From Mesostigma viride (Eukaryota; Streptophyta; Mesostigmatophyceae; Mesostigmatales; Mesostigmataceae), in NCBI GenBank assembly GCA_009746045.1, contig RPFO01000175.1:3964430-4028429 (forward strand): a stretch of 64,000 nt of DNA, read 5' to 3'. A program made the translations under genes and the position numbers. Below are positions 24,628 through 39,600 of this stretch, piece by piece. The notes below the pieces were generated by a model. The model did not search any database, had not been told where the DNA came from, and worked only from the letters and a program-made list of their open reading frames with translations. The stretch's first letter is position 1, and the number at the start of each line of letters is the position of its first letter.

Positions 24628-27600
24628 GGTGTGTGTCGGTGTGTGGGCGTGGGCGTGTGTGGGAGAGGGGGCATAGGGTGGTTTGCAACGGGAACACAAA
24701 GGGCTGGAATTAATTAATTAATTAATTAGGAACATAGCTCCGTTGGGAGTATATGTAGCACATAGCCCAGAGAAGGGGCATATGGCCTATCATACATTCT
24801 AAGCTACTTCCTGCAAGGGTGGGAATGTAAACGACCCTTGCTCTAGGTGCACCAGGGCACTTGCAGCCCCATGATCTTCAAGCTATGCCCAGCAAAGGGC
24901 TGGAATCACAATGTGAAATATATTACTACTATAGTATCCCCTTATCAGAGAGAAGGGGGCATTAAGTTTGACAAATACATAACCAATTGAATAACACGTT
25001 ACACGTAGATGAAGTACGGCACAAAGGGGATACATGGGAGGGGAAACGAGCAGGGGGGACCGAAATAATCGACAAACTTGCATGAGTGCGCGCATGCACG
25101 CGCTCACAGAGACACACACCGGGCAAAGACGGAGATTAGGTGCTAGCAGGCAATCGATGGAGTCATTTGATAAGAGCAGTACAGGCCAGCCACAAAGGAG
25201 GGGCACTGGCTTAATTGTACTGTACTGACGAACAGTACAATTTACTAGCCACAAAGGAGAGGCACAGGCTTGAAACGTACAGTACCATAAGTTATAAGGG
25301 ACACACATTAGTTGTACTGACTGTGTGTCCAGCGTATCATTAATCGACTGTGTGTCCGGCGTATCATTAATCGACTGTGTGTCCGGCGTATCATTAATCG
25401 ACTGTGTGTCCGGCGCATCATTAATCGACTGTGTATCCAGCGCCCACCTTGGTCGGGTCAGCCGACATGACGCCCTTGACCTCCTTCCAGATCTGCATGC
25501 TGTTGGCGTTGAGCAGCGCCGCGAATATGGACGCCGAGTAGTCGCTCCCGTTGCGGCCCAGTGTGGTGGAGTTGCCTTCCAGGTCCTTGGCCACAAAGCC
25601 CGTCACCACCATCGCGTCCGCGCTACGTGCGGAGGCCGCCAGCCAGGAGGAGAGCCGGGAGCGCGACACCTGGCGGCAGCAGAGGGGGGAAGGTTTGAAG
25701 GGAACGGCATCGCAGGCGCACGAGCACGTGTTCCAGTCAACGAGGAAGGGGTGTTAACACGCTGCCAGCCGGGAGGAGAGCTGGGAATGCGACACCTGGC
25801 TTCGCAGGAGCGCGGTCCTAAAAATAGCACGTCACAGCCTTGAGGGAAGGGGCAGGTGAGCAAGGTTCAAAGTGGATGGTGTTACAGGGGCACGTGTCCC
25901 AATCAACAAGGAAGGAATCTTGACCCAGCACGGCAGGTCTGTAAAGCCTGTTGTCCTAGGGGCCAGAAGTCCCAACGTTCATCAACCGGCGGAGGTGATT
26001 GCCTGCCACTGCCCAGGGGAGGGTCGCCCCGCCTCGTCCACTCCTTCACTCCTGCACTCTGTATTGGGAGAGTCACCGTGGAAATAAGAATCACCCGGTA
26101 TACTATCTTGGTCTCCTGGCCAGTAGCTGCTAGCCACACTCACAAGCCAGACGGGAACCCGCCATAGGTGAGAGCAAACGCACCCAACCCTGCCCCATGC
26201 CGCCAATCGCCAACCCTGCTAACAAGGCCCCCTCGAGGTCTGCAAATGCGGCCGCCCCGTTCTATCGCACGACCCCCTCGACGTCTGCACGCGCTGCCGC
26301 CCCGCGGTATCGCCGGATACATTCATCATTCTGGCCTTCTCTGGTTGTCTCCTTGACATATCATGTGCGTTTGTATCATGCTATCCCCCTACCATCACGT
26401 GCGCTTGTATCATGCTATCCCCCTACTATCATGTGCGCTTGTATCATGCTATCCCCCTAATGTCATGTGCGCTTGTATCATGCTATCCCCCTACTATCAT
26501 GTGCGCTTGTATCATGTGCGCTTGTATCAAGCTATCCCCCTAATATCATGTGCGCTTGTATCATGCTATCCCCCTACTATCATGTGCGCTTGTATCATGC
26601 TATCCCCCTAGTATCATGTGCGCTTGTATCATGCTATCCCCCTACTGTCATGTGCGCTTGTATCATGCTATCCCCCTACTATCAAGTGCGCTTGTATCAT
26701 GCTATCCCCCTACTGTCATGTGCGCTTGTATCATGCTATCCCCTACTGTCATGTGCGCTTGTATCATGCTATCCCCCTAATATCATGTGCGCTTGTATCA
26801 TGCTATCCCCCTACTGTCATGTGCGCTTGTATCATGCTATCCCCTACTATCAAGTGCGCTTGTATCATGCTATCCCCCTACTGTCATGTGCGCTTGTATC
26901 ATGCTATCCCCCTACTGTCATGTGCGCTTGTATCATGCTATCCCCCTAATATCATGTGCGCTTGTGTCATGCTATCCCCTACTGTCATGTGCGCTTGTAT
27001 CATGCTATCCCCCTACTGTCATGTGCGCTTGTATCATGCTATCCCCCTACTATCAAGTGCGCTTGTATCATGCTATCCCCCTACTGTCATGTGCGCTTGT
27101 ATCATGCTATCCCCCTACTGTCATGTGCGCTTGTATCATGCTATCCCCCTACTATCATGTGCGCTTGTATCATGCTATCCCCCTACTGTCATGTGCGCTT
27201 GTATCATGCTATCCCCTACTATCATGTGCGCTTGTATCATGCTATCCCCCTACTGTCATGTGCGCTTGTATCATGCTATCCCCCTACTGTCATGTGCGCT
27301 TGTATCATGCTATCCCCCTACTGTCATGTGCGCTTGTATCATGCTATCCCCCTACTGTCATGTGCGCTTGTATCATGCTATCCCCCTACTGTCATGTGCG
27401 CTTGTATCATGCTATCCCCCTACTGTCATGTGCGCTTGTATCATGCTATCCCCCTACTGTCATGTGCGCTTGTATCATGCTATCCCCCTACTATCATGTG
27501 CGCTTGTATCATGCTATCCCCTACTGTCATGTGCGCTTGTATCATGCTATCCCCCTACTATCATGTGCGCTTGTATCATGCTATCCCCCTACTGTCATGT

Positions 27601-30600
27601 GCGCTTGTATCATGCTATCCCCTACTGTCATGTGCGCTTGTATCATGCTATCCCCCTACTGTCATGTGCGCTTGTATCATGCTATCCCCCTACTGTCATG
27701 TGCGCTTGTATCATGCTATCCCCCTACTGTCATGTGCGCTTGTATCATGCTATCCCCCTACTGTCATGTGCGCTTGTATCATGCTATCCCCCTACTGTCA
27801 TGTGCGCTTGTATCATGCTATCCCCCTACTGTCATGTGCGCTTGTATCATGCTATCCCCCTACTGTCATGTGCGCTTGTATCATGCTATCCCCCTACTGT
27901 CATGTGCGCTGGTATCATGCTATCCCCCTAATGTCATGTGCGCTTGTATCATGCTATCCCCCTACTATCATGTGCGCTTGTATCAAGTGCGCTTGTATCA
28001 TGTGCGCTTGTATCATGCTATCCCCCTAATATCATGTGCGCTTGTATCATGCTATCCCCCTACTGTCATGTGCGCTTGTATCATGCTATCCCCCTACTGT
28101 CATGTGCGCTTGTATCATGCTATCCCCCTACTGTCATGTGCGCTTGTATCATGCTATCCCCCTAATGTCATGTGCGCTTGTATCATGCTATCCCCCTACT
28201 ATCATGTGCGCTTGTATGAAGTGCGCTTGTATCATGTGCGCTTGTATCATGTGCGCTTGTATCATGCTATCCCCCTACTGTCATGTGCGCTTGTATCATG
28301 CTATCCCCCTACTGTCATGTGCGCTTGTATCATGCTATCCCCCTACTGTCATGTGCGCTTGTATCATGCTATCCCCCTACTGTCATGTGCGCTTGTATCA
28401 TGCTATCCCCCTACTGTCATGTGCGCTGGTATCATGCTATCCCCCTAATGTCATGTGCGCTTGTATCATGCTATCCCCCTACTATCATGTGCGCTTGTAT
28501 CATGTGCGCTTGTATCATGTGCGCTTGTATCATGCTATCCCCCTACTATCATGTGCGCTTGTATCATGCTATCCCCCTACTGTCATGTGCGCTTGTATCA
28601 TGCTATCCCCCTACTGTCATGTGCGCTTGTATCATGCCATCCCCCTACTATCATGTGCGCTTGTATCATGCTATCCCCCTAATGTCATGTGCGCTTGTAT
28701 CATGCTATCCCCCTAATGTCATGTGCGCTTGTATCATGCTATCCCCCTACTATCATGTGCGCTTGTATCAAGTGCGCTTGTATCATGTGCGCTTGTATCA
28801 TGTGCGCTTGTATCAAGTGCGCTTGTATCATGCTATCCCCCTACTGTCATGTGCGCTTGTATCATGTGCGCTTGTATCATGCTATCCCCCTACTGTCATG
28901 TGCGCTTGTATCATGCTATCCCCCTACTGTCATGTGCGCTTGTATCATGCTATCCCCCTACTATCATGTGCGCTTGTATCATGCTATCCCCCTACTATCA
29001 TGTGCGCTTGTATCATGCTATCCCCCTAATATCATGTGCGCTTGTATCAAGTGCGCTTGTATCATGTGCGCTTGTATCATGTGCGCTTGTATCATGCTAT
29101 CCCCCTACTGTCATGTGCGCTTGTATCATGCTATCCCCCTACTGTCATGTGCGCTTGTATCATGCTATCCCCCTACTATCATGTGCGCTTGTATCATGCT
29201 ATCCCCTACTATCATGTGCGCTTGTATCATGTGCGCTTGTATCATGCTATCCCCCTACTATCATGTGCGCTTGTATCATGCTATCCCCCTACTGTCATGT
29301 GCGCTTGTATCATGCTATCCCCCTACTATCATGTGCGCTTGTATCATGTGCGCTTGTATCATGCTATCCCCCTAATATCATGTGCGCTTGTATCATGCTA
29401 TCCCCCTACTGTCATGTGCGCTTGTATCATGCTATCCCCCTAATGTCATGTGCGCTTGTATCAAGCTATCCCCTACTATCATGTGCGCTTGTATCATGCT
29501 ATCCCCCTAATGTCATGTGCGCTTGTATCATGCTATCCCCTACTATCATGTGCGCTTGTATCATGTGCGCTTGTATCATGCTATCCCCCTACTATCATGT
29601 GCGCTTGTATCATGCTATCCCCCTACTGTCATGTGCGCTTGTATCATGCTATCCCCCTAATATCATGTGCGCTTGTATCATGCTATCCCCCTACTATCAT
29701 GTGCGCTTGTATCATGCTATCCCCCTAGTATCATGTGCGCTTGTATCATGCTATCCCCCTAGTATCATGTGCGCTTGTATCAAGCTATCCCCCTACTATC
29801 ATGTGCGCTTGTATCATGCTATCCCCCTAATGTCATGTGCGCTTGTATCATGCTATCCCCCTACTATCATGTGCGCTTGTATCATGCTATCCCCCTACTG
29901 TCATGTGCGCTTGTATCATGCTATCCCCTACTATCATGTGCGCTTGTATCATGTGCGCTTGTATCATGCTATCCCCCTACTATCATGTGCGCTTGTATCA
30001 TGCTATCCCCCTAATGTCATGTGCGCTTGTATCAAGCTATCCCCTACTATCATGTGCGCTTGTATCATGCCATCCCCTACTATCATGTGCGCTTGTATCA
30101 TGCTATCCCCTAATGTCATGTGCGCTTGTATCATGCTATCCCCCTACTGTCATGTGCGCTTGTATCATGCTATCCCCCTACTATCATGTGCGCTTGTATC
30201 ATGCTATCCCCCTACTATCATGTGCGCTTGTATCATGCTATCCCCCTACTATCATGTGCGCTTGTATCATGCTATCCCCCTACTGTCATGTGCGCTTGTA
30301 TCATGCCATCCCCCTACTATCATGTGCGCTTGTATCATGCTATCCCCCTACTATCATGTGCGCTTGTATCATGCTATCCCCCTACTATCATGTGCGCTTG
30401 TATCATGCTATCCCCCTACTGTCATGTGCGCTTGTATCATGCTATCCCCCTAATGTCATGTGCGCTTGTATCATGCTATCCCCCTAATGTCATGTGCGCT
30501 TGTATCATGCTATCCCCCTACTATCATGTGCGCTTGTATCATGCTATCCCCTACTATCATGTGCGCTTGTATCATGCTATCCCCCTACTATCATGTGCGC

Positions 30601-33600
30601 TTGTATCATGCTATCCCCCTAATATCATGTGCGCTTGTATCATGCTATCCCCCTAATGTCATGTGCGCTTGTATCATGTGCGCTTGTATCATGCTATCCC
30701 CCTACTATCATGTGCGCTTGTATCATGCTATCCCCCTACTGTCATGTGCGCTTGTATCATGCTATCCCCCTACTGTCATGTGCGCTTGTATCATGCTATC
30801 CCCCTACTATCATGTGCGCTTGTATCATGTGCGCTTGTATCATGCTATCCCCCTACTATCATGTGCGCTTGTATCATGCTATCCCCCTAATGTCATGTGC
30901 GCTTGTATCAAGCTATCCCCCTACTATCATGTGCGCTTGTATCATGCCATCCCCCTACTATCATGTGCGCTTGTATCATGCTATCCCCCTAATGTCATGT
31001 GCGCTTGTATCATGCTATCCCCCTACTGTCATGTGCGCTTGTATCATGCTATCCCCTACTATCATGTGCGCTTGTATCATGCTATCCCCCTACTATCATG
31101 TGCGCTTGTATCATGCTATCCCCCTACTATCATGTGCGCTTGTATCATGCTATCCCCTACTGTCATGTGCGCTTGTATCATGCCATCCCCCTACTATCAT
31201 GTGCGCTTGTATCATGCTATCCCCCTACTGTCATGTGCGCTTGTATCATGCTATCCCCCTACTGTCATGTGCGCTTGTATCATGCTATCCCCCTACTGTC
31301 ATGTGCGCTTGTATCATGTGCGCTTGTATCATGCTATCCCCCTACTGTCATGTGCGCTTGTATCATGCTATCCCCCTAATGTCATGTGCGCTTGTATCAT
31401 GCTATCCCCCTAATGTCATGTGCGCTTGTATCATGCTATCCCCCTACTATCATGTGCGCTTGTATCATGCTATCCCCCTACTATCATGTGCGCTTGTATC
31501 ATGCTATCCCCCTACTATCATGTGCGCTTGTATCATGCTATCCCCCTAATATCATGTGCGCTTGTATCATGCTATCCCCCTAATGTCATGTGCGCTTGTA
31601 TCATGTGCGCTTGTATCATGCTATCCCCCTACTATCATGTGCGCTTGTATCATGCTATCCCCCTACTGTCATGTGCGCTTGTATCATGCTATCCCCCTAA
31701 TGTCATGTGCGCTTGTATCATGCTATCCCCTACTGTCATGTGCGCTTGTATCATGCTATCCCCCTACTGTCATGTGCGCTTGTATCATGCTATCCCCCTA
31801 CTATCATGTGCGCTTGTATCATGTGCGCTTGTATCATGCTATCCCCCTAGTGTCATGTGCGCTTGTATCATGCTATCCCCCTACTGTCATGTGCGCTTGT
31901 ATCATGCTATCCCCCTACTAACATGTGCGCTTGTATCATGCTATCCCCTAATGTCATGTGCGCTTGTATCATGCTATCCCCCTACTATCATGTGCGCTTG
32001 TATCATGCTATCCCCCTACTATCATGTGCGCTTGTATCATGCCATCCCCCTACTGTCATGTGCGCTTGTATCATGCTATCCCCCTACTATCATGTGCGCT
32101 TGTATCATGCTATCCCCCTACTATCATGTGCGCTTGTATCATGCTATCCCCCTACTATCATGTGCGCTTGTATCATGTGCGCTTGTATCATGCTATCCCC
32201 CTACTATCATGTGCGCTTGTATCATGTGCGCTTGTATCATGCTATCCCCCTACTATCATGTGCGCTTGTATCATGCTATCCCCCTACTATCATGTGCGCT
32301 TGTATCATGCTATCCCCCTAATATCATGTGCGCTTGTATCATGTGCGCTTGTATCAAGCTATCCCCCTACTATCATGTGCGCTTGTATCATGCTATCCCC
32401 CTACTATCATGTGCGCTTGTATCATGCTATCCCCCTACTGTCATGTGCGCTTGTATCATGCTATCCCCCTACTATCATGTGCGCTTGTATCATGTGCGCT
32501 TGTATCATGCTATCCCCCTACTGTCATGTGCGCTTGTATCATGTGCGCTTGTATCATGCTATCCCCCTACTATCATGTGCGCTTGTATCATGTGCGCTTG
32601 TATCATGCTATCCCCCTACTATCATGTGCGCTTGTATCATGCTATCCCCCTACTATCATGTGCGCTTGTATCATGCTATCCCCCTACTATCATGTGCGCT
32701 TGTATCATGCTATCCCCCTACTATCATGTGCGCTTGTATCATGCTATCCCCCTACTATCATGTGCGCTTGTATCATGCTATCCCCCTACTGTCATGTGCG
32801 CTTGTATCATGCTATCCCCTACTATCATGTGCGCTTGTATCATGCTATCCCCCTACTGTCATGTGCGCTTGTATCATGCTATCCCCCTACTATCATGTGC
32901 GCTTGTATCATGCTATCCCCCTAGTGTCATGTGCGCTTGTATCATGCTATCCCCCTACTATCATGTGCGCTTGTATCATGCTATCCCCCTACTGTCATGT
33001 GCGCTTGTATCATGCTATCCCCCTACTGTCATGTGCGCTTGTATCATGCTATCCCCCTACTATCATGTGCGCTTGTATCATGCTATCCCCCTAGTATCAT
33101 GTGCGCTTGTATCATGTGCGCTTGTATCATGCTATCCCCCTACTATCATGTGCGCTTGTGTCATGCTATCCCCCTACTGTCATGTGCGCTTGTATCATGC
33201 TATCCCCCTACTATCATGTGCGCTTGTATCATGCTATCCCCTAATATCAAGTGCGCTTGTATCATGCTATCCCCCTACTATCATGTGCGCTTGTATCATG
33301 CTATCCCCCTACTGTCATGTGCGCTTGTATCATGCTATCCCCCTACTATCATGTGCGCTTGTATCATGCTATCCCCCTAATGTCATGTGCGCTTGTATCA
33401 TGCTATCCCCTACTATCATGTGCGCTTGTATCATGCTATCCCCCTACTATCATGTGCGCTTGTATCATGCTATCCCCTAATGTCATGTGCGCTTGTATCA
33501 TGCTATCCCCCTAATATCATGTGCGCTTGTATCATGCTATCCCCCTACTATCATGTGCGCTTGTATCATGCTATCCCCCTACTATCATGTGCGCTTGTAT

Positions 33601-36600
33601 CATGCTATCCCCCTAGTATCATGTGCGCTTGTATCATGTGCGCTTGTATCATGCTATCCCCCTAGTGTCATGTGCGCTTGTATCATGCTATCCCCCTACT
33701 ATCATGTGCGCTTGTATCATGCTATCCCCCTACTGTCATGTGCGCTTGTATCATGCTATCCCCCTACTGTCATGTGCGCTTGTATCATGCTATCCCCCTA
33801 CTATCATGTGCGCTTGTATCATGCTATCCCCCTACTATCATGTGCGCTTGTATCATGCTATCCCCCTACTATCATGTGCGCTTGTATCATGCTATCCCCT
33901 ACTGGCATGTGCGCTTGTATCATGCTATCCCCCTACTATCATGTGCGCTTGTATCATGCTATCCCCCTACTGTCATGTGCGCTTGTATCATGCTATCCCC
34001 CTACTATCATGTGCGCTTGTATCATGCTATCCCCCTAATATCAAGTGCGCTTGTATCATGCTATCCCCCTACTATCATGTGCGCTTGTATCATGCTATCC
34101 CCCTACTGTCATGTGCGCTTGTATCATGCTATCCCCCTACTATCATGTGCGCTTGTATCATGCTATCCCCCTAATGTCATGTGCGCTTGTATCATGCTAT
34201 CCCCCTACTATCATGTGCGCTTGTATCATGCTATCCCCCTACTATCATGTGCGCTTGTATCATGCTATCCCCCTACTATCATGTGCGCTTGTATCATGCT
34301 ATCCCCCTACTATCATGTGCGCTTGTATCATGCTATCCCCCTACTGGCATGTGCGCTTGTATCATGCTATCCCCCTACTATCATGTGCGCTTGTATCATG
34401 CTATCCCCCTACTGTCATGTGCGCTTGTATCATGCTATCCCCCTACTATCATGTGCGCTTGTATCATGCTATCCCCCTAATATCAAGTGCGCTTGTATCA
34501 TGCTATCCCCTACTATCATGTGCGCTTGTATCATGCTATCCCCCTACTGTCATGTGCGCTTGTATCATGCTATCCCCCTACTATCATGTGCGCTTGTATC
34601 ATGCTATCCCCCTAATGTCATGTGCGCTTGTATCATGCTATCCCCCTACTATCATGTGCGCTTGTATCATGCTATCCCCCTACTATCATGTGCGCTTGTA
34701 TCATGCTATCCCCCTAATGTCATGTGCGCTTGTATCATGCTATCCCCCTAATATCATGTGCGCTTGTATCATGCTATCCCCTACTATCATGTGCGCTTGT
34801 ATCATGCTATCCCCCTACTATCATGTGCGCTTGTATCATGCTATCCCCCTAGTATCATGTGCGCTTGTATCATGTGCGCTTGTATCATGCTACCCCCCTA
34901 ATGTCATGTGCGCTTGTATCATGCTATCCCCCTACTGTCATGTGCGCTTGTATCATGTGCGCTTGTATCATGCTATCCCCCTACTATCATGTGTGCTTGT
35001 ATCATGCTATCCCCCTAATATCATGTGCGCTTGTATCATGCTATCCCCCTACTATCATGTGCGCTTGTATCATGCTATCCCCCTACTATCATGTGCGCTT
35101 GTATCATGCTATCCCCCTACTGTCATGTGCGCTTGTATCATGCTATCCCCCTACTATCATGTGCGCTTGTGTCATGCTATCCCCCTACTATCATGTGCGC
35201 TTGTATCATGCTATCCCCCTACTATCATGTGCGCTTGTATCATGCTATCCCCCTACTATCATGTGCGCTTGTATCATGCTATCCCGTTTCTCCTCACCTC
35301 CCACTTGACATGGCATGCGCCGGCTGAACCCCTGCCCCACCCCCCTTCTCCTCCCCTCCCACTTGACATCGCATGCGCCGGCTGAACCCCTGCCCCACCC
35401 CCCTTCTCCTCACCTCCCACTTGACGTTGCACATGCCCGCCGAGTGCTCCACCACCAGCACGTCCTGCGCGTTGAGGCCGATGGCAGCCCAGCCGAGGGA
35501 GCGCAGGTACGCGCTCAGCAGCTGCATGGACCAGACCTCGCCTGTTTCACGATGACGCAGATGCGCAAGGGGAAGCATGGACACGAGGACACGCATGGAC
35601 ACGAGGACAAGCATGGACACGAGGACAAGCATGGACACGAGGGCGAAGGGGGGGTGAAAGGGAAGGTGAGCACGCACGGGGGGAAGGGGAGCGAGCATGA
35701 GCGCGCACAAGGACGGGAGAGCGAGGGTGTGGACAAAGGGGTGTTTGGGGGGGTGGCTAGGCAGCAATGTTGCGTTATTGCTCTTGACGAGATCAGCTCG
35801 TGATGACATCATTCAAACTCACACCCTGTCATTCATACTCAACCAGCACACAAAGAGCAGTGCGGCTCACCATGACCCGCCACCAGCCCCTCGATCGCGT
35901 CCGCGATGGTGGACACGAGGCTGCACGCGTGCAGCATCTCCTTGACGTGCACCTCGTCCAGCTTGAGCGCCGCGCAGTACCCGTCCCTGTCGGTCGCGCT
36001 CGATCCATCCCTCGACTCTGCCTCGGACGCCGCGCCGTCGCGCGCGTCGCTTTCCGAGGCGTTGGCGTCGTCGAGCGGGGCGGCGGGCAGCAGCTCCTTG
36101 GCGGCGACCTCGTACTTGGACACGGCGGTCCGGAGCGACGCGCGTGCGGCCTCGCGGTTGTGTAGCTTGGCGTGGCGCACGGCGTCCAGGAGGAGATCGG
36201 TCACGCCTTTCATCGCGGACACAACCACCTGGCGAGGGGGTACGCAAGGAAGCCATTATTATAAGAATGGGGTGGCGAAGCCAAGTGTATTTTAGTACTA
36301 GTATGTTGAAGCCATTATTATAAGAATGGGGTGGCCAAGCCAAGTGTATTTTAGTACTAGTATGTTGAAGCCATTATTATAAGAATGGGGTGGCGAAGCC
36401 AAGTGTATTTTAATACTAGTATGTTGAAGCCATTATTATCAGAATGGGGTGGCCAAGCCAAGTGTATTTTAGTACTAGTATGTTGAAGTCATTATTATAA
36501 GAATGGGGTGGCGAGGCCAAGTGTATTTTAGTATAATGATCTTAGAATGGCGTGGCGAAGCCAAGTATAGCCAGAGGGGCTGATGAAGCCAAGCATAGGG

Positions 36601-39600
36601 TATGGGCGCCATCAACGGTGACGGGCCGATGCCATGCCCTTTACTGCTGACACGACCACCTGCGAGGGGGTGCGAGTGTCGGAAAATGGTAAGAGGAAAT
36701 GCCTCCGTGACCAAGCTGTGACAACATGTTCCTAATCCAACCCATCCTATGACGAGATGATAATGATAGATAGAGTAATTCTGCACGATTATTAAAAATT
36801 GGTCCTACATAGGGACGACGATACATAGGGAGGGGGATGGTTTTACATTTCAAGGAATACAACATTTGCATGCCCACCCTCAACCCTGTGTGCCTATCCG
36901 TGCCACCCTTCTACCGTGACATGACCCGCCCACCCCTGCGTGCGTATGCATGCCCCCACTCTATCGTGACATCACCATGGGCACAAAGGAGTGCACCGTG
37001 GCATCACCATGGGCACAAAGGAGTGCACCGTGGCATCACCATGGGCACAAAGGAACAGAGGAGTGCACCGTGGCATCACCATGGGCACAAAGGAACAGAG
37101 GAGTGCACCGTGGCATCACCATGGGTACAAAGGAACAGAGGAGTGCACCGTGGCATCACCATGGGCACAAAGGAGTGCACCGTGGCATCACCATGGGCAC
37201 AAAGGAACAGAGGAGTGCACCGTGGCATCACCATGGGCACAAAGGAACAGAGGAGGAGTGCACCGTGGCATCACCATGGGCACAAAGGAACAGAGGAGTG
37301 CACCGTGGCATCACCATGGGCACAAAGGAACAGAGGAGGAGTGCACCGTGGCATCACCATGGGCACAAAGGAACAGAGGAGGAGTGCACCGTGGCATCAC
37401 CATGGGCACAAAGGAACAGAGGAGTGCACCGTGGCATCACCATGGGCACAAAGGAGTGCACCGTGGCATCACCATGGGCACAAAGGAACAGAGGAGTGCA
37501 CCGTGGCATCACCATGGGCACAAAGGAACAGAGGAGTGCACCGTGGCATCACCATGGGCACAAAGGAACAGAGGAGTGCACCGTGGCATCACCATGGGCA
37601 CAAAGGAACAGAGGAGTGCACCGTGGCATCACCATGGGCACAAAGGAACAGAGGAGTGCACCGTGGCATCACCATGGGCACAAAGGAACAGAGGAGTGCA
37701 CCGTGGCATCACCATGGGTACAAAGGAGCAGAGGAGTGCACCGTGGCATCACCATGGGCACAAAGGAACAGAGGAGTGCACCGTGGCATCACCATGGGCA
37801 CAAAGGAACAGAGGAGGAGTGCACCGTGGCATCACCATGGGCACAAAGGAACAGAGGAGTGCACCGTGGCATCACCATGGGTACAAAGGAGCAGAGGAGT
37901 GCACCGTGGCATCACCATGGGCACAAAGGAACAGAGGAGTGCACCGTGGCATCACCATGGGCACAAAGGAACAGAGGAGGAGTGCACCGTGGCATCACCA
38001 TGGGCACAAAGGAACAGAGGAGTGCACCGTGGCATCACCATGGGCACAAAGGAACAGAGGAGTGCACCGTGGCATCACCATGGGCACAAAGGAACAGAGG
38101 AGTGCACCGTGGCATCACCATGGGCACAAAGGAACAGAGGAGTGCACCGTGGCATCACCATGGGCACAAAGGAACAGAGGAGTGCACCGTGGCATCACCA
38201 TGGGCACAAAGGAACAGAGGAGTGCACCGTGGCATCACCATGGGTACAAAGGAACAGAGGAGTGCACCGTGGCATCACCATGGGCACAAAGGAACAGAGG
38301 AGTGCACCGTGGCATCACCATGGGCACAAAGGAGTGCACCGTGGCATCACCATGGGCACAAAGGAACAGAGGAGTGCACCGTGGCATCACCATGGGCACA
38401 AAGGAACAGAGGAGTGCACCGTGGCATCACCATGGGCACAAAGGAACAGAGGAGTGCACCGTGGCATCACCATGGGCACAAAGGAACAGAGGAGTGCACC
38501 GTGGCATCACCATGGGCACAAAGGAGTGCACCGTGGCATCACCATGGGCACAAAGGAACAGAGGAGTGCACCGTGGCATCACCATGGGCACAAAGGAACA
38601 GAGGAGTGCACCGTGGCATCACCATGGGCACAAAGGAACAGAGGAGTGCACCGTGGCATCACCATGGGCACAAAGGAACAGAGGAGTGCACCGTGGCATC
38701 ACCATGGGCACAAAGGAACAGAGGAGTGCACCGTGGCATCACCATGGGCACAAAGGAACAGAGGAGTGCACCGTGGCATCACCATGGGTACAAAGGAGCA
38801 GAGGAGTGCACCGTGGCATCACCATGGGCACAAAGGAACAGAGGAGTGCACCGTGGCATCACCATGGGCACAAAGGAACAGAGGAGTGCACCGTGGCATC
38901 ACCATGGGCACAAAGGAACAGAGGAGTGCACCGTGGCATCACCATGGGTACAAAGGAGCAGAGGAGTGCACCGTGGCATCACCATGGGCACAAAGGAACA
39001 GAGGAGTGCACCGTGGCATCACCATGGGCACAAAGGAACAGAGGAGGAGTGCACCGTGGCATCACCATGGGCACAAAGGAACAGAGGAGTGCACCGTGGC
39101 ATCACCATGGGTACAAAGGAGCAGAGGAGTGCACCGTGGCATCACCATGGGCACAAAGGAACAGAGGAGTGCACCGTGGCATCACCATGGGCACAAAGGA
39201 ACAGAGGAGGAGTGCACCGTGGCATCACCATGGGCACAAAGGAACAGAGGAGTGCACCGTGGCATCACCATGGGCACAAAGGAACAGAGGAGTGCACCGT
39301 GGCATCACCATGGGCACAAAGGAACAGAGGAGTGCACCGTGGCATCACCATGGGCACAAAGGAACAGAGGAGTGCACCGTGGCATCACCATGGGCACAAA
39401 GGAACAGAGGAGGAGTGCACCGTGGCATCACCATGGGCACAAAGGAACAGAGGAGTGCACCGTGGCATCACCATGGGCACAAAGGAACAGAGGAGTGCAC
39501 CGTGGCATCACCATGGGTACAAAGGAACAGAGGAGTGCACCGTGGCATCACCATGGGCACAAAGGAACAGAGGAGTGCACCGTGGCATCACCATGGGCAC

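Noticed and set aside
26362-35284. CRISPR array
   Set aside because: The 34-bp units are contiguous, with no unique spacers, and lie in a eukaryotic intron.
26363-35385. Many Cys/His/Leu-rich plus-strand frames up to about 690 codons
   Set aside because: Products of the 34-bp satellite in AK intron 3. They have no start context and identical repeats appear in every frame.
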